From contig KB445814.1 in NCBI GenBank assembly GCA_000320605.2, positions 248,001 through 312,000 of the forward strand: DNA of 64,000 nucleotides. Reading direction: 5' to 3'. Source of the stretch: Gelatoporia subvermispora B (lineage: Eukaryota > Basidiomycota > Agaricomycetes > Polyporales > Gelatoporiaceae). The translations under genes and the position numbers were made by a program. The stretch's first letter is position 1. Each line of letters begins with the position of its first letter. Below the pieces are notes generated by a model. The model did no database searches. It worked only from the letters and a program-made list of their open reading frames with translations, and was not told the DNA's origin. Shown here one piece after another: positions 11,439 through 23,635 of this stretch.

Positions 11439-12259
11439 ACCAAGTCATAATCCTTGTCTTCCTTCCCGTCAATCGAAATATCCTCGACTTCAACTCGAGA
11501 TCAGAAAACACTATGATATCGAGGTCAGTCACGAGGAGTCAAATGCGGAAACAATGAGTTAAGATGTCCACAGGCACCAGAATGCTAGCCACACTAGCAC
11601 TGTTGCTCGTATGCACGAGCGATATACCGAGATTGAGAGCAGACTGGGGGCTGCCAGTCTGCAGGGGCCAAGGGTGAGTCTATCTAGTCACTAAGTCAGG
11701 GGTGAATATGGCACGAAATATCCCCAGAGCCCCTTGAAACGACGCGCCGAGGCACTGTGGTCGCAAGCCACAGTATCGAGAGGCCAAAGCTCGTATGTAC
11801 CCCTCACGAGATGAGGTTCCTATATATGACTACGTGGCCTTACTGACATGGAGTTTGCCACACAGGCCCCGTCGAGCCGACGTAGATACCCGACTCGAAC
11901 TACTTCGAGTCGTTGCGAAGGGCTTGTCGGGAGAGCGCGACAAGCCATATGTCGTCGTGGCGGACGAGGGCTGCGGCAGATGTTGTGGGTCGTCCGAGGA
12001 GTCAGATAGCGATTCGGACAGTAGTGGCCAGAGTGACGACGAGCTAGCCACTCCCCGGATTCGTGGACGCGCCCTTCACGACGAGCGCGTACGTGTGGTG
12101 GGCAAGGCGTCTAGCGACGAGAAGATGGCCACAAGTAGCGAGGTCAGAGGCCTCGACGCCATCGGGTTGGAAATGGCATCGCTGCCGACGATGGCGTGGG
12201 GTCTTGAGCTGACTGGGCTCGAAGATGCGATGGAGTCGCTGCTGCTGTCCGAGCTATGA
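11439..12259 (+). CDS. Unknown acidic Ser/Asp-rich protein, 5' end not resolved
   Basis: Four exons join in phase: <11439..11523, 11574..11673, 11728..11792 and 11866..12259. The translation includes QVIILVFLPVNRNILDFNS, MHERYTEIESRLGAASL, LKRRAEALWSQATVS, DTRLELLRVVAKGLS and an acidic run GSSEESDSDSDSSGQSDDE, ending in helix-like ALP-rich sequence with a final SLLLSEL. Codon use and the in-phase introns argue for a real gene. I do not recognise the family. The upstream exon that should supply the start must end in phase 1 and was not found with confidence. It could act as a nuclear or cytosolic adaptor, but this is only a guess from composition. Confidence 0.6.
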
Positions 12260-12578
12260 GCTTAATCACTTCATAAAGGTGAGTAGATGGTGTTGCTTGT
12301 ATGAAATGCCAGCTGATCCTGACATACCTTTTAAGGGATGTTCCAGATGAGTGAGGTGCATCTCGAAACATCAAGCATGCAATATCCGCTAATGATAGTG
12401 TGCAAGCCGTGATACCCTGATCACTGAACTCCGAGAAATGCACTTGAATTTCTCTCGATGACAGTCTATCATTTCGTTCGAGTCATTATTACATTTGTTC
12501 AGTGTACACTTATACTGTATAGCATCATATTGATTGCGAGCTAGACAGGAAGATGCTGCAGACAGTGGCTTGCACTGA
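12260..12578. other. Convergent intergenic spacer
   Basis: This is A/T-richer sequence between two converging genes. No feature beyond likely 3' UTRs is seen. Confidence 0.45.
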
Positions 12579-13767
12579 TTAGACGTGCGATGCTGTCCGA
12601 GTCAAGCGCCAGCCGTGCACTGTTGCCCGGACTTCTTCCTCTCCTGGATCTTCAGGAAACATCGGCTACAGGAATCCTGTCAGCGTCTGTAGTTGTGCGC
12701 CGTGAAAGTAATACGGACCGGGAACTTCCGCGTGAGGATCTCCTCGCACAGCCAGCCGCGATCTCTCGCCTTGGAGAAGAACTCCATATCACGATGTGCC
12801 AAATGCGGACGGTGGTGGGTATAGAAAACTAGAAGCGCAGGAACAGGAGCTTCTGTGCTTCCAGATGGCCGCTTGGACAAGGCTTCTTCGGAGGTACGCA
12901 GAAGTGCGTCGTGCTGTAAAGGGAGCCGGAATCACGAGACCATACGAATTCTATTTACCCGGAACTTACTTGAGAATGGTTGAAAATAAGGTCAGACATG
13001 ATGATGAGGTCGTATCCGTCCGAGCCAGTCGCCTCGCGTTGGAGTTCGAGTAGGCGAGAAACAGGTTGTCCCCAAATGTAACCCTAAATCTGCTCAATAT
13101 GGCGACGACAACCTTCACGACGGACGGCATACCTCCACTCGGACGCGAGATGCCGTCTGCAAAGTAATGTTACTCTGCACATTGTGATTGAGATTGTTCA
13201 TCAATGTTGCGTCAGGATAATCCGTCACAACTGCCTGGAGGGCGAGTCAGGGTTGTCCAAGCAGATGAAGGAGGCGAGTTACTAGTTGTGCACCGTTCTT
13301 CGCGGTGACAAGACTGGGCAGACCTCCTCCGGCTCCGAGCTCAAGCACAGCACGTCCGCGATATAACTCCTGGCGCTCATCTAGGTATGTCGCAAATGCG
13401 CGTGCAGCGTTCCACCTGGGTATTCACTGAGCATCTGCAGTGGTTCACACTAGGGTTTCACGTACAGATAGTGGCCCCACAAAGGATGTGACCCAACCAG
13501 CCGGATGTCTATCTTCTCCCAGTCGTCCACATTTGCAGCTTTGTGCGTGCCGATCCTCTCACGGACGTATGTGACCACAGTTGGCTCGGGCGAGGGGGGT
13601 CGGGGCGGCTCCTATGTCCCGGACGACGGATTCATCCAGGTCGGCAGTTAAGGCACAAAAATAGAAAACAGCAGGTATGAATCAGGGTCCGGTAGTATAA
13701 CGCGGTGACTGACAGTGAAGACAGCGTCCAAAGACAAGCCCTGCTCGCCTTCCGAGTCCGACGACAT
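12579..13767 (-). CDS. EFM7: Protein N-methyltransferase EFM7 (NNT1-like)
   Basis: EFM7 is an S-adenosylmethionine-dependent methyltransferase; in yeast it modifies the N-terminal Gly and nearby Lys of elongation factor 1A. I read complement(join(12579..12665,12719..12913,12970..13083,13133..13234,13283..13415,13466..13611,13714..13767)), 276 aa, close to the family length. Motifs in order: HPLWGHYLWNAARAFATYL, SAM-binding motif I VLELGAGGGLPSLV, acidic motif VVTDYPD, post-motif SDLIFNHSQH, then VFYTHHRPHLAHRDMEFF and the end KFPPMFPEDPGEEEVRATVH. All seven exons join in phase with short introns. The region shows no intact long frame, so the gene is easily missed without splicing. Confidence 0.93.
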
Positions 13768-14380
13768 AGTGGTGCAGATGGTTTCTCGTTTAGGAAAGTA
13801 GAACGAAGGTCTTCTCGAGGCGCGGGAAAGGCTTACATAAGTAGACCGCGATAAACCGCCGCAACTGGAGGAGACTACAGTAGAATCGAAGGGTTCACCT
13901 TGATGATAGGTGTGAATGATAGTCCCCTTGATGGTGCTTCACTTTCCTTGTCGATCTGGTAACTGGCAATAACGAATCGGATTTGCTCTTTGTTTGCCAA
14001 GCGACAGAGACTTTGACGTGCGGAGGCACAGCAGGCAAGGACCTCAGTGATTTCTGCATCGGCGTTATCTCTCCAAGGTAGTAATATCTCAGTCGTCACG
14101 TAGCAGTATACTGATACAATATAGTTCCGAGACCCGCTCGCACACCACCAGCATGCCGGTTCTGTTACTACTCATCGCCGGGGATTTCAGTCCTCCCCTG
14201 TTGACGTCATAGATGCTCTCGTACATTACGAGCAGCCCCGGATGGATCTGCCTTGCACTAAACAGTCATCTTGTAGACTCTGTACTATGTAACTCGAAGA
14301 CTAGGACCGCGTTGTAACAACAGGGGACAGTCGGAAGTGCGGTCGGCAGCTACGGGTCGCCGTTCATAAGACCATGTTGT
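13768..14380. other. Intergenic spacer
   Basis: The sequence lies upstream of EFM7 and downstream of the 847-aa gene. A 74-aa minus-strand frame (13875-14099) has no support. I see nothing else. Confidence 0.45.
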
Positions 14381-17188
14381 TCACGGCTCTCGCACTCTAT
14401 CAGCGACCGCGAACCACGGCTCCGGAAGGCAATCGGTAGTGTCGAAATACTCGGCAAAGAGCGTGTCCAGTGTTGCCTCCGGCACAACATCTGCAGAATT
14501 GACTTCTGTGTTTTTAGACGCGCCCTCAAGGACAGCGAAGGTGTCTCCGTGCGTTAGTTCATTCACGGCGACCGCCCAAAGACGCAATTGGTCCAGTAGC
14601 TTGGACATGTCCCGGGCCTCGCCTGGCAGTAAGCGGAACTCCTCTTGGCACTGTTCGGATGCCTGCATGGACCCAGCTAACAGAGGATCAGACAAACCAT
14701 GGTAATCGAAAAGAGACATAGACTTACAGAACAGCAAGCGCGACATGGGCTTCATCCCTTGCATCAACATCGCCACTGCCCGACTCTGTTCTATGAACAG
14801 ATCCCAGAAAACGTCTGGGCCACAACGCAGCTCGTAGGTGTAAGGATCGCGGTGCAATTCCGGGAACTCGATATTATCGAAGCTTAGCAGAAGTTGCCTA
14901 GTCTTGCGAAGGTTTTGTATCGTTGCATCAGAGGAAGCAATGCGTGAGCCTAGTGAAGCATCCTGGCACGACGATGTTACGGTTTGGCCGTACTCTATTG
15001 CTGATTGCGAAGGGCTTGCCTGTGACACACTTGTCTCCGTCTGTGTTACACTATTCAATACTTGGGTTGTTTGCTCCTCGCAGCCGGCTGCCAGCCGGCC
15101 GGCCGGGTTGGCCTGCAGTTGGGCACCCTGTGAGGTGTATGACTGCAATGTGATCTTCTCCAGTGGATTCGCAGCTACCGGGGGAGCCAGCGCCGGAAAG
15201 GGGACGGAGGGCGAAGCGCTCGACAACGATCCCGAAACGGGCGTCTGCGTCAGACGACGTGCCTCGTTGATCAGCACTCGGTTGTGCAGTGACCGCCCCT
15301 TGGGCTTGCCAATGCTCAGAGGTGCGCTACACTCTGCCAGATTCTCCGTGCGTGCAGCCTTCGGCTTTGGTTCCCTCTCATGCACTGTGTCTGATGCAGC
15401 CCGCTTCGGATGTCGAGGCAATGTCAGCTGTGCAGCATAGCTACATCCTGCTACTGGCTGCTGAGCTTCGATAACCTCAGGAGTTGGCGTGGGCTGTCCG
15501 CGCGAGACCTGATGCGGCGCTTGAGGCAGAGAAGGGGTGAAAGCAGGAGTCCTGTCGATAGTCGCGCAAATCGATCTCGATCGGAAACCTCGCTGTTGGA
15601 CTACACTGGAAGCAGCACGCTTTGCTGGCAGAGTCTGTGGCCCATATTCAGCGGGGAACATAGGCTGCTGACGGCTAACTTGACGAATAGTGGATGGAGC
15701 CAGGGATGGAGCGAATGCTGCTTTGGCCGGCATTGGGGTCTGCCGCGGGGCCGGTGCCTGTGAGTGCCAACCATGTACCGACGTGCAAGGTAAGGATTGC
15801 TCGGCCTGCATGCGCTGGAAACGCTGGTATTCCATGGAGCGAGTCGGAGCCACTGATGTGGACAAGCATGTGTGTTCAGGATACCCTGTCTGCCAATCAG
15901 GTCCCTGCTGCCCGAAAGCTGTCTCTGTTTGCACATAAGTAGACGGGAGACTGGCCCGGTAAATTTGCTGCTGTCGCTGACCGACATCGTACACTCCCGG
16001 TATTTTTGGACGTGGTGTGCTCGCGACCGCATGACTGGGTTGGGATGATGGTCTCGACTGTGTATCGTAGTCCACAGCCTGCGGAGGCTGTGGTATGCGG
16101 GTTGGGGGAAATGTTCCATAAGCATGATATGCCGAGTGACTCGGAGACGCCGCCGGGTAAGAAGCGTGAGCCTTGGTATGCGAGTCGAAGGATACGTTGT
16201 GGTTAAAATCGGGCTCGAAAGTGCTAACTCTCGCAGGTGCAGGATTGCCGATCACGCCGTTCCCCGTGAGTGGTTCCTCGTGCGAGATGTATCCATGCCA
16301 TCCTGTGGTGGTGGACTGAGGCAGAACGGGAGTGTTAAACATGCCGCCAGGAAAACCGCTGTCATTGGCAGCAGTACGAACAATCGAGGCGTCTGTGCTT
16401 GCTCCAGCGAACGGAGCACCGTTCCAGAAGGCGTCTTTCTGTGCTGGCTGGCACCCTGCTAGCGTGAGGCCAGATGTCAGAGATGAGTGAGTTGCCGCTT
16501 GAGGGATAGTCAAATTATCTTTCTCCGCCCATGAAGAGGCCTAGGTATCGAGCGTAAGTCATAAAACCCACTGCCATGCATTGTACTTACTAGGTCGTGA
16601 AGCTGCATGAAAGGTAACACGCATTTCCCGGGGCCGAAAATATTTAGGTGTGCTCGATACTGATGGGATCAGTCGTATGGACGTCGACGCCAGCATAGAA
16701 TCCAAAACGCTTACCCTTGAAGTTAGATGAGCGAGATCAAGCCAATTGTACGGCGTGGTCCTCGATGCACCGAATGGCTTCTCAAGAAGCGCGGGCGAGG
16801 CAGTGCGCCAGACACAAATGTAATATCGGAAGAGCCCTCCACGATGGCGCCTTTGACGACCAGAGATACCCTGTCAGAGAATGTGAATATAGGACATCAC
16901 AGAGGCCAAGAGTAGTGTACGGACCTCTAATGCCATCGTCCAAAGATAACGAAGTGGCAAGTCAACGTCCCCGTGCTGTTGCGCAGCGAAACGGGATGGG
17001 ATCTCTTCGACCTATAAACGATCGGTCAGGTGTCAAGAATCAGCCACTCAAGTACTCACCGTTGAAGACAGGCTTCGGATACTTTGCATACACCATTGAT
17101 ATTCTGGTGTTGTTGCGTACTCATCCTGTCTACCGAACAGCGTGCTCTCAATGAAATGGAATACGATAGAGCAGGGTAGCGTCTGCAT
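14381..17188 (-). CDS. Large disordered protein of unknown function, 847 aa
   Basis: I read complement(join(14381..16540,16591..16602,16715..16870,16925..17011,17060..17188)). The long last exon was extended upstream because four small exons join it in phase, including a 12-nt micro-exon. The first about 95 residues look folded (FIESTLFGRQDEYATTPEYQ, RFAAQQHGDVDLPLRYLWTM). The central 550 residues are Gln/Pro/Ser/Thr-rich and disordered. The C-terminal about 180 residues are helical and mixed in charge (IQNLRKTRQLLLSFDNIEFP, DVFWDLFIEQSRAVAMLM). Composition is that of a nuclear transcription-related or scaffold protein, but I recognise no domain. Confidence is good that it codes, low on function. 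Confidence 0.7.
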
Positions 17189-18195
17189 CGTTATTGGTTG
17201 GCAGAAGTGATGTCCTGAGAGTACTGAGATTGGACACGGAGCAGTGTGTTGTGGCGATGAGGGGTGAAGCGTATAGGAGGCAAGGTTGAACGTCTAAACT
17301 CGTGCTATATGTGAAGGATGGTGAGAAATAAAGGAAAAGGAAGAAAAGGGGTGGCCGAGTTAAGTTGAGGAGATTGCGGCCCAACCGAGCCACGCGAAAG
17401 TAAGAATTCCCCGAGCGCCTGTGGTGGCCCGTATTTGCACATGGCAAGCCCAACACACAGGTTACCACAGAAGGCCGCAACTTTGCTGAGTACCAGGGCA
17501 CTCCATTTGCGCTATCCCAAGTTTGTTCCGAGTGTCTGCAGAGTCCGCTATGGGGCCATCGACTTCATCCATACCTCGGAGACATTGCCGTCACATCACC
17601 GGAAGATAGAACGAATATCATCGGGACTGGATGTCTTAGCGATATAACCTCCCAGTCGATTGTCCGCGGTGACAAGCACTAGTCAGATCGGGGCCAAGTG
17701 AATGCTCCAGGCCGTCTTCTACAGCTTCCGCGAGCCAGAACTGGACATGATTCGCACTGCGCGTACATCAGCGGAGACGTCAACCGACATCGTTCGAAGT
17801 TGTGTGGTCGTGGAAAAGCCTGTATTCTCGGGGTTTGGTCAGTGAAACTAGGTACCTTTTGACGGAGAAGAGTGATAGGCCAAACTGGTGCTCACAAAGA
17901 TAATCTAAGTGTAGCGTCGCTAAAGCGTGTCATGCGACGATGACGCAGATCATGTGGATATCTACCAGCCTGGACCCTACGCATGCAAACCTGCGACTGT
18001 GTCTTTCTCCAAGCAGATTGCATCCACTGTTTGACTATACCCGCGACACACCGGAATGACCGCAGGTAAATAGGGCCATGCTGATGCAGTGCGTTCGTGT
18101 GAGTGCCAAAGGCGATGCTGAGATTGACGAATAGCATAACATAAATACAAAGATCACCCGCTGGAGTATCATATCAGGGTTCGCCAAGCAGCCGA
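17189..18195. other. 1-kb stretch without a firm gene
   Basis: The first part is probably the promoter of the 847-aa gene; a pyrimidine-rich run on the minus strand near 17300-17360 fits a fungal promoter or 5' UTR. A minus-strand frame at 17892-18137 (81 aa) can be spliced to a shorter product but has no recognisable motif. Confidence 0.4.
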
Positions 18196-20007
18196 CTAAT
18201 CGTCAGCTTCTTCCGCCAGAGTGAGACGTTCACGGCACAGTCGTGCAACCGCAGCACCGTCAATAGGAATGCGGTTACCCTGGAATCCTTCGGGATAGTT
18301 CACAGAGGGGACGTCTGGACGAGTGAAGTGTCTGCAGAGGATGTGTGAGATTTGATTGTGCAGATATTCAGGTGACCCACCTATCATTCCAGAAACCGTA
18401 GTGTACCATGCCAAGTGCACGTGTGGTGTACTCGTAATCGTGCGCGAAACCTTCGGGGAAGAAGAACTCCATCACCGTAGAACGAGGGGTGGGCCGCATC
18501 CAAAGCAGGGCGGTGAGACCATTTCCGTGAACACCCATCATGATCTGGAAAACTCGATATCATGTAATCTCGCGCGGCTGTAAGCAAAACTTACAGTAGT
18601 ACGACCAGCCAGCTGGAACTGCTCAATTCGAGAGAGCTTGTCCATCTCCACGATATTGACCTCATAGCCGTACGTGTCACGCAGGTTGTTGAGCTCCTCT
18701 ACCAGACGCTCGTGGTGTTCCGGGATCAGCATACGACGACCCCATCCCTGTCGCGAAATGTACGTGATGACCGGTCTGCTCGCTACACCCTGGATGGCAA
18801 CCGCGCCATCATGATCGTCCAGGCCAGCGAAGCCGACGACATTGTTCCGGATGGTGCTCCACCAGTTCACACTGCCAGGCAGTGCAAATGCATTGGCGGC
18901 CGTACGCTGTGTGCGCAGGAAGAGCTCGCCGTGCATCGCAGCTGCACGATCTGCGAAAACGACGCGGTCTAGGACGAACGGCCGCCCCATCTCTGTACGC
19001 TCCTTCCAGTCATTCATAAACTCCATGGAGACAGAGGGAAATGCAGCCCGCAGCACCCACTGGTTCATGGCTGCGTAATCCCGCCAGTTTGCAGCGTCTA
19101 TGTGGGGGAAGATCATACGGCGTGGTGATGGGAGATGAGTTTCGCCACTGGGCGGGATCGAGGGATCAAGAGAGGAGTATGTACGCCAGAAACCAAAAAA
19201 CAACTCCGCAGACCAGTGGTAGTAGTGCGTGACACTAGAACTGAGATCAGCTATTGGTTATATGTAGATGGCAGGACAGTTGCATACAATTGCTTCGGAT
19301 CGTTGGCGAACCACTGGGACAGGGTCAGACACCGATGACTCATTAGGTAAGACAAGGTAAGACCAGGACTTACTGTAACTCCATCAAGTCTGTCGGCTTC
19401 CATACCGAAGAGCTTCAAAGCGTCATTGGTACTAATGATTTGCATTTCCTTGTCGCCAGGTATGCGGGCCGCCTCAGCTACAGGGCCGTTCTTGATCTGC
19501 ACAGCAGTGGATATCATACGAGATCGCTCCGGGATGCTGTCGGGGGAATCAGTGACCACGTATACAGTCCCGTTGAGGATGTATAATCTGTCAAAGATAG
19601 TCCACCCTGGATATCATTGACGAATTAGCACCTCGTTCAATGCACAGTCACGTGATCGGTCTTGCAGGCAAAGATAAACATTGGGCGTAGACGAAGCAAC
19701 ACATGCAAGAATACGGACGATTGTAGACGAAAAGATGGACCTCACCTGGTACATGAACAACTATTTTCGTCTGCGGAACCTGACCGAGCCCCCAATTGAG
19801 TGCTGGATTCAACGATTGTAGAGTGTACTGCGTTTCCAACGTTACAGGTAGCGCATCTGTGTCCTCCTTCCCTCCATATGAGTACTGTTGGATCAAATCG
19901 GATATAGGTTGGGTATTCGAGGGGAATGTTGTCGACAGGCAGAGCAAAAAGACGAGGAACAGAGCGAGGAGACAGATTTCCCTGGACGTAGGAGTGAAGG
20001 GCGACAT
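18196..20007 (-). CDS. Glycosyltransferase family 61 (DUF563) protein
   Basis: I read complement(join(18196..18331,18381..18544,18595..19234,19288..19313,19374..19606,19746..20007)), 486 aa. Residues about 8-28 are an N-terminal signal anchor (ICLLALFLVFLLCLSTTF), so this is a type II protein of the secretory pathway. GT61 motifs follow: THYYHWSAELFFGFWRTYSS, RRMIFPHIDAANWRDYAAMN, RAAFPSVSMEFMNDW, YISRQGWGRRMLIPEHHE, then MMGVHGNGLTALLWMRPTPR and EFFFPEGFAHDYEYTTRALG. The HGNGLT and PTPRSTVMEFFFPEGF blocks form the conserved donor-site region. GT61 members include xylosyl- and GlcNAc-transferases; the donor and acceptor here cannot be told. A 26-nt exon lies in the middle and all joins are in phase. 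Confidence 0.92.
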
Positions 20008-21143
20008 TATGGTAGTCAATGTTCCATGAGTATTTGTTCGGACCGCTCTATTCAACCGCAGACTTTCACCAATGCAGCTCTGCAGGTCGTCAAAGACGAG
20101 GTGAGGGAGAAGTTCGGCTTCAGGAGTCCGGGTGGCTGAGCGTGACACCCCAGCAACGAAAGCCCGTTCCTAGGCGTGAGTCACGTGTAACGCATTGCGT
20201 TCAACGAAAAATGCTGGCAAAGCTCTTAGCTCAAGGGATGTCACAGACAAAGTCCTTCGAATTTTTGCCTGTGCTCATCGTGCCACTAGTTTACTGTATT
20301 CTGGGAAACTACGCTGGCGTCTTTGCTCGATTTCTTTCTGGATTATCGCTGGGCTCTCTTCGACTACACGGAGGTCCCCAGTAGGCAGTAATCATATCAA
20401 ACAGTGGGAATATCGGCCTCAGACCTTGCGCTTGGGCTTTTTTGAGTCTAGGCGATTCCGCACGGTCGAAAATTGAGAAAGCAGAAGCTCGGAAGTGCGA
20501 CCTAGTGCGACTCTTTGGCCTGGCTTAAACTGGTGTACTCTTCGTCCGAGCAAATTAAGAGATAGTCGGCCGGTACTCTGGCGCCTCTGCCCTTGGACTC
20601 GGGTTTGTGCCAATCTTCCAGCGGTCTTATGCGTGTTAGTTCTCCAGCCACATACACCGACTAAGAGATCCGATGCAAGCTATATTCGTACGATGGCGGC
20701 TATCTTTGCCGCATGTGCCGCACATAGGTAATATCTGCGGGCGCCAGCCAGAGCCTGAGTTTTTCAGTGAATGCGCCTGCTGAGCCGGGACAGGGGATCC
20801 TTGGGTCTGTCAATTAGACTCGTCGCCTAGCTCTCCACATATGAGGGCGTCAGCTGTACTACTGGCATGCATTGCAACACGGTATCACCGCAGTCAAGTC
20901 ACGAGATGGGAAGGAATGCCGAAGATGACCAAGCATGATTTGGAGGAGCAGTTTGCGTGACTGGTTTTGACGCTCTGCATAGTGCTATCCTTTGCCGAAC
21001 TCCTGGATTTGCACAGCATCTCGTGCGTTGAGACAACATATGAAGAACAAGTTGCTTGTCTAGCCCGGGCCCGTAGACTTGCTGGTCGTCGAATTGTCCC
21101 CATAGGAAGAATGTCACGAGAAAAGAGCACCCGCCGCTTGAGT
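20008..21143. other. 1.1-kb stretch without a supported gene; no dynamin GTPase domain
   Basis: This sits directly upstream of a dynamin-like C-terminal fragment. I looked for a G1 loop (GxxxSGKS), a LPRG block and DLPG on both strands and did not find them. Short frames at 20195-20476 and 20495-20731 carry no motif. Confidence 0.45.
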
Positions 21144-22895
21144 AGGTACCTGTCGATAGTATTCGGATGGTCGCTATGGGACCTCATTCTATCTACTTGA
21201 GCGACATTAGGAAGCACATTGAAAGGTGTGTCCGCGCACCTGCTACGGGATCTCTCAAATCAAGTGCGTGCCCAGGTCTAAGACAAACGAGCTTCCCGGC
21301 AATGTACCATATCTCTCGAAGGTGGCACTTACGGAGCAATTCCATTCGAGATGGCCTGCCTACGCTAACAAATGCTTCCAAGCAATCCATCGTATTCTCG
21401 ATCAAGTTGTGCGACAACTTGTCCATGACAAGTTCAAGAGATATAAGCATTTCGAGAGACGCGTATTGTACGTCACATTTACCAGATTCTTCTGGGGTGC
21501 CGCTTACCGTTCTCGTTTCAGAATTTGCATCATGGAGGTCGTAGATCATTGTGGAGATGCCACCCTAACACAGATCGGAGATGCTCTTGATTTAGAGACC
21601 ATCATCTTCACACAGAACGATCACTATCTTCTAGTTTGCACGGACAAGTGGCTAGCCCACTTCAAGGATGTCAGCGGGCCATGCAGAGGTGCAAAGATCA
21701 TTCAAACAATCGCTACGAGCCGAGCTCTCCATCGAGACGGCCGAGACGCCCAGAAAGCAGATGCGTGATGCAGGGGCAGAGCTGAGCGAACTCCCGAGCG
21801 TAGGGCGAAGAGGCAGAGACGCAACAACGAGGGTCTCGCTTTGGCGGACGCTATGCAGGTTGACCGTGAGTCGCTCCAATTCTGGGACTGTCCGGGCGCT
21901 CACAGGACATACTCGTAGACGATAATAGCGAGGACAGGTCCGAAAGTGAAAGCAGTGAGGGAACTGATGACAAGAGGGAACTAATGACAAGAGGGAACTG
22001 ATGACAAGAGGGAACAAGTGGCTGCAAACGGTTCCGTTGTTCTAGACTCATCTGTTTCCGCGGCTGCTTCCCGCTCCGACCGTCCTATGAAATGATTACC
22101 CAAACGCGCTTCAGGTGAAGGTACAACACAGCGCCAATCGAAATCAGGGCCACAGGTATCACAGGCTCCGCAGAACTCACGGGACAAAACGATGACGCAG
22201 AGGACGAAGAAGGCGAGGACAGTAGTTCAGAACAAGACGAGAGCAAATCCGAAGGCGAAGACAGTCATAGCGATGAAGAAGCCAGTGATGAAAACCGTGG
22301 AGAAGGTAACACATCCACCAGAGTATCGGGAGAAGGTCCAGATCGGAAAACTCGGAAAGACATGCCGCGCACTGCGTCGTCTCGTGCAGCCACGGTCCGA
22401 GATCGGTCTCCTATGAGTCCACCGCCTCCCTACAAGCGCATACGAGACAATGACCCAGAGGAGCAGCAGAAAGCACAGAATGCCCGTGCAGCTTTGGCCG
22501 CCATGGGAATTTACGTGGACCTGGAAGACTTCGGGAAATTACATGAACCGGATAGGTACGAGACGGAGATGTGAGTCATGGCAGAAGTTCGAGCATATTT
22601 TCAAGTTGCATACAAGGTGCGAAATATCTTGTCGAGTCATTCTGACCGTTTGACTGATGCGTTTTCACCTCAGCGAGTGATCGATGTTGCTCCTCTTTGG
22701 ATCGAGAAGAAGTTTCTGCGAGACATTTACCGTCTCTCGTCCCATGCCCTCATCCAGAAGCTAAAGCTCGGATCTTCGTCGAAATGTGCACACTATCTGG
22801 CGGATGATCCGAACGTTGCCCGTACCCGGGAAGAAGAAACGGCGAGAAAAAGTAGGCTGGAGGCGATCCGAGTGGAGCTCGACCGTTTTGGATAG
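21144..22895 (+). pseudogene. Truncated dynamin-like GTPase: stalk end, linker and GED only
   Basis: Dynamin-family proteins are membrane-remodelling GTPases. Only the C-terminal half is visible: exons to 21225, 21276..21467, from 21522, an acidic linker through 22616 and 22674..22895. Stalk sequence reads TNELPGNVPYLSKVALTEQF, AYANKCFQAIHRILDQVVRQ and FTQNDHYLLVCTDKWLAHFK. The linker is Glu/Asp/Ser-rich. The GTPase effector domain reads EEQQKAQNARAALAAMGIYV, then VMAEVRAYFQVAYK joined to RVIDVAPLWIEKKFLRDIY, ending with AHYLADDPNV. Codon 22572-22574 is TGA inside this block, with the same frame continuing on both sides. No GTPase domain lies upstream. I infer a non-functional remnant. Confidence 0.75.
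21961..22014 (+). repeat. Three tandem 18-bp units
   Basis: The unit GAACTGATGACAAGAGGG is repeated at 21961-21978, 21979-21996 (one change, GAACTAATG) and 21997-22014, followed by a partial copy. It lies in the linker zone of the dynamin-like remnant. A multiple-of-three unit would keep a reading frame, but the frame I can follow meets stop codons here. Confidence 0.9.
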
Positions 22896-23635
22896 TCGAG
22901 AATGACTCCCAAGGCCTACGTGTTGAGTTCTCTGAGGCGATGGTCGAACCCTTCGTAGTCTGTCATTGAAGGCATTATAGAGTCTGGACTTCGTTGCCGC
23001 ACTTAGCACTACTTTGGTAGCAGGCTGTTTTTTGATCCCGCACTTTCTTCAGTGGAAAGGTGGCATTTTTTTCTAGATCAGCTCATGTGTGACCTAGTGT
23101 GGATGTTCAATTGGTTACTTGTTCCTCGGTCATTCGCTGGTAACAAAGCAACTTGAGGACATTTTTCAAAATGCGTCGCATTTCCTACAGATTCCCAGCA
23201 ATGACTAGTGACTCGTGAGAGTAAGTAGTAGTATAACTGCGTCACGTGACATTTCGGAAGCAGGACGACTGACAATCCGAATCCAGGGTGTCCCACTGTC
23301 CACGTTCCAGTTCTTGAGTTGCAACACCAGTGACCACTGACTGGTGAACTCTACACGACCCTCTGGACATAACTAACAGCCTTCGTGCCGTAACTGTCAC
23401 GCACTCTCACAAACAGCCATCTCGACATCGGGCTCGTTCGACATCTTTCAAGCGATACGCCGCCACTGAAGGCAAGTCATCTGGGCTTGATTCAACCAGC
23501 GCTCCGGCGAGTCTGATACGATTAGTGTTGTGCCGCAAAGCAAAAACACCAGAAGCACGCGTGTCAGGCAAGACGTCGGGCATTGGCAAAGGAACACCGC
23601 TCAGCAGATAGCCTTGAGAGGGCCTGTACAGGGTC
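22896..23635. other. Intergenic spacer upstream of SIN1
   Basis: No gene is supported. It presumably includes the SIN1 promoter. A 76-aa minus-strand frame at 23407-23637 is unsupported. Confidence 0.45.

Noticed and set aside
15601..16125. 174-aa minus-strand frame
   Set aside because: Out-of-frame shadow of the 847-aa gene on the same strand.
21961..22014. Possible CRISPR-like repeat
   Set aside because: Units are directly adjacent with no spacers; this is a simple tandem repeat in a eukaryotic gene remnant.
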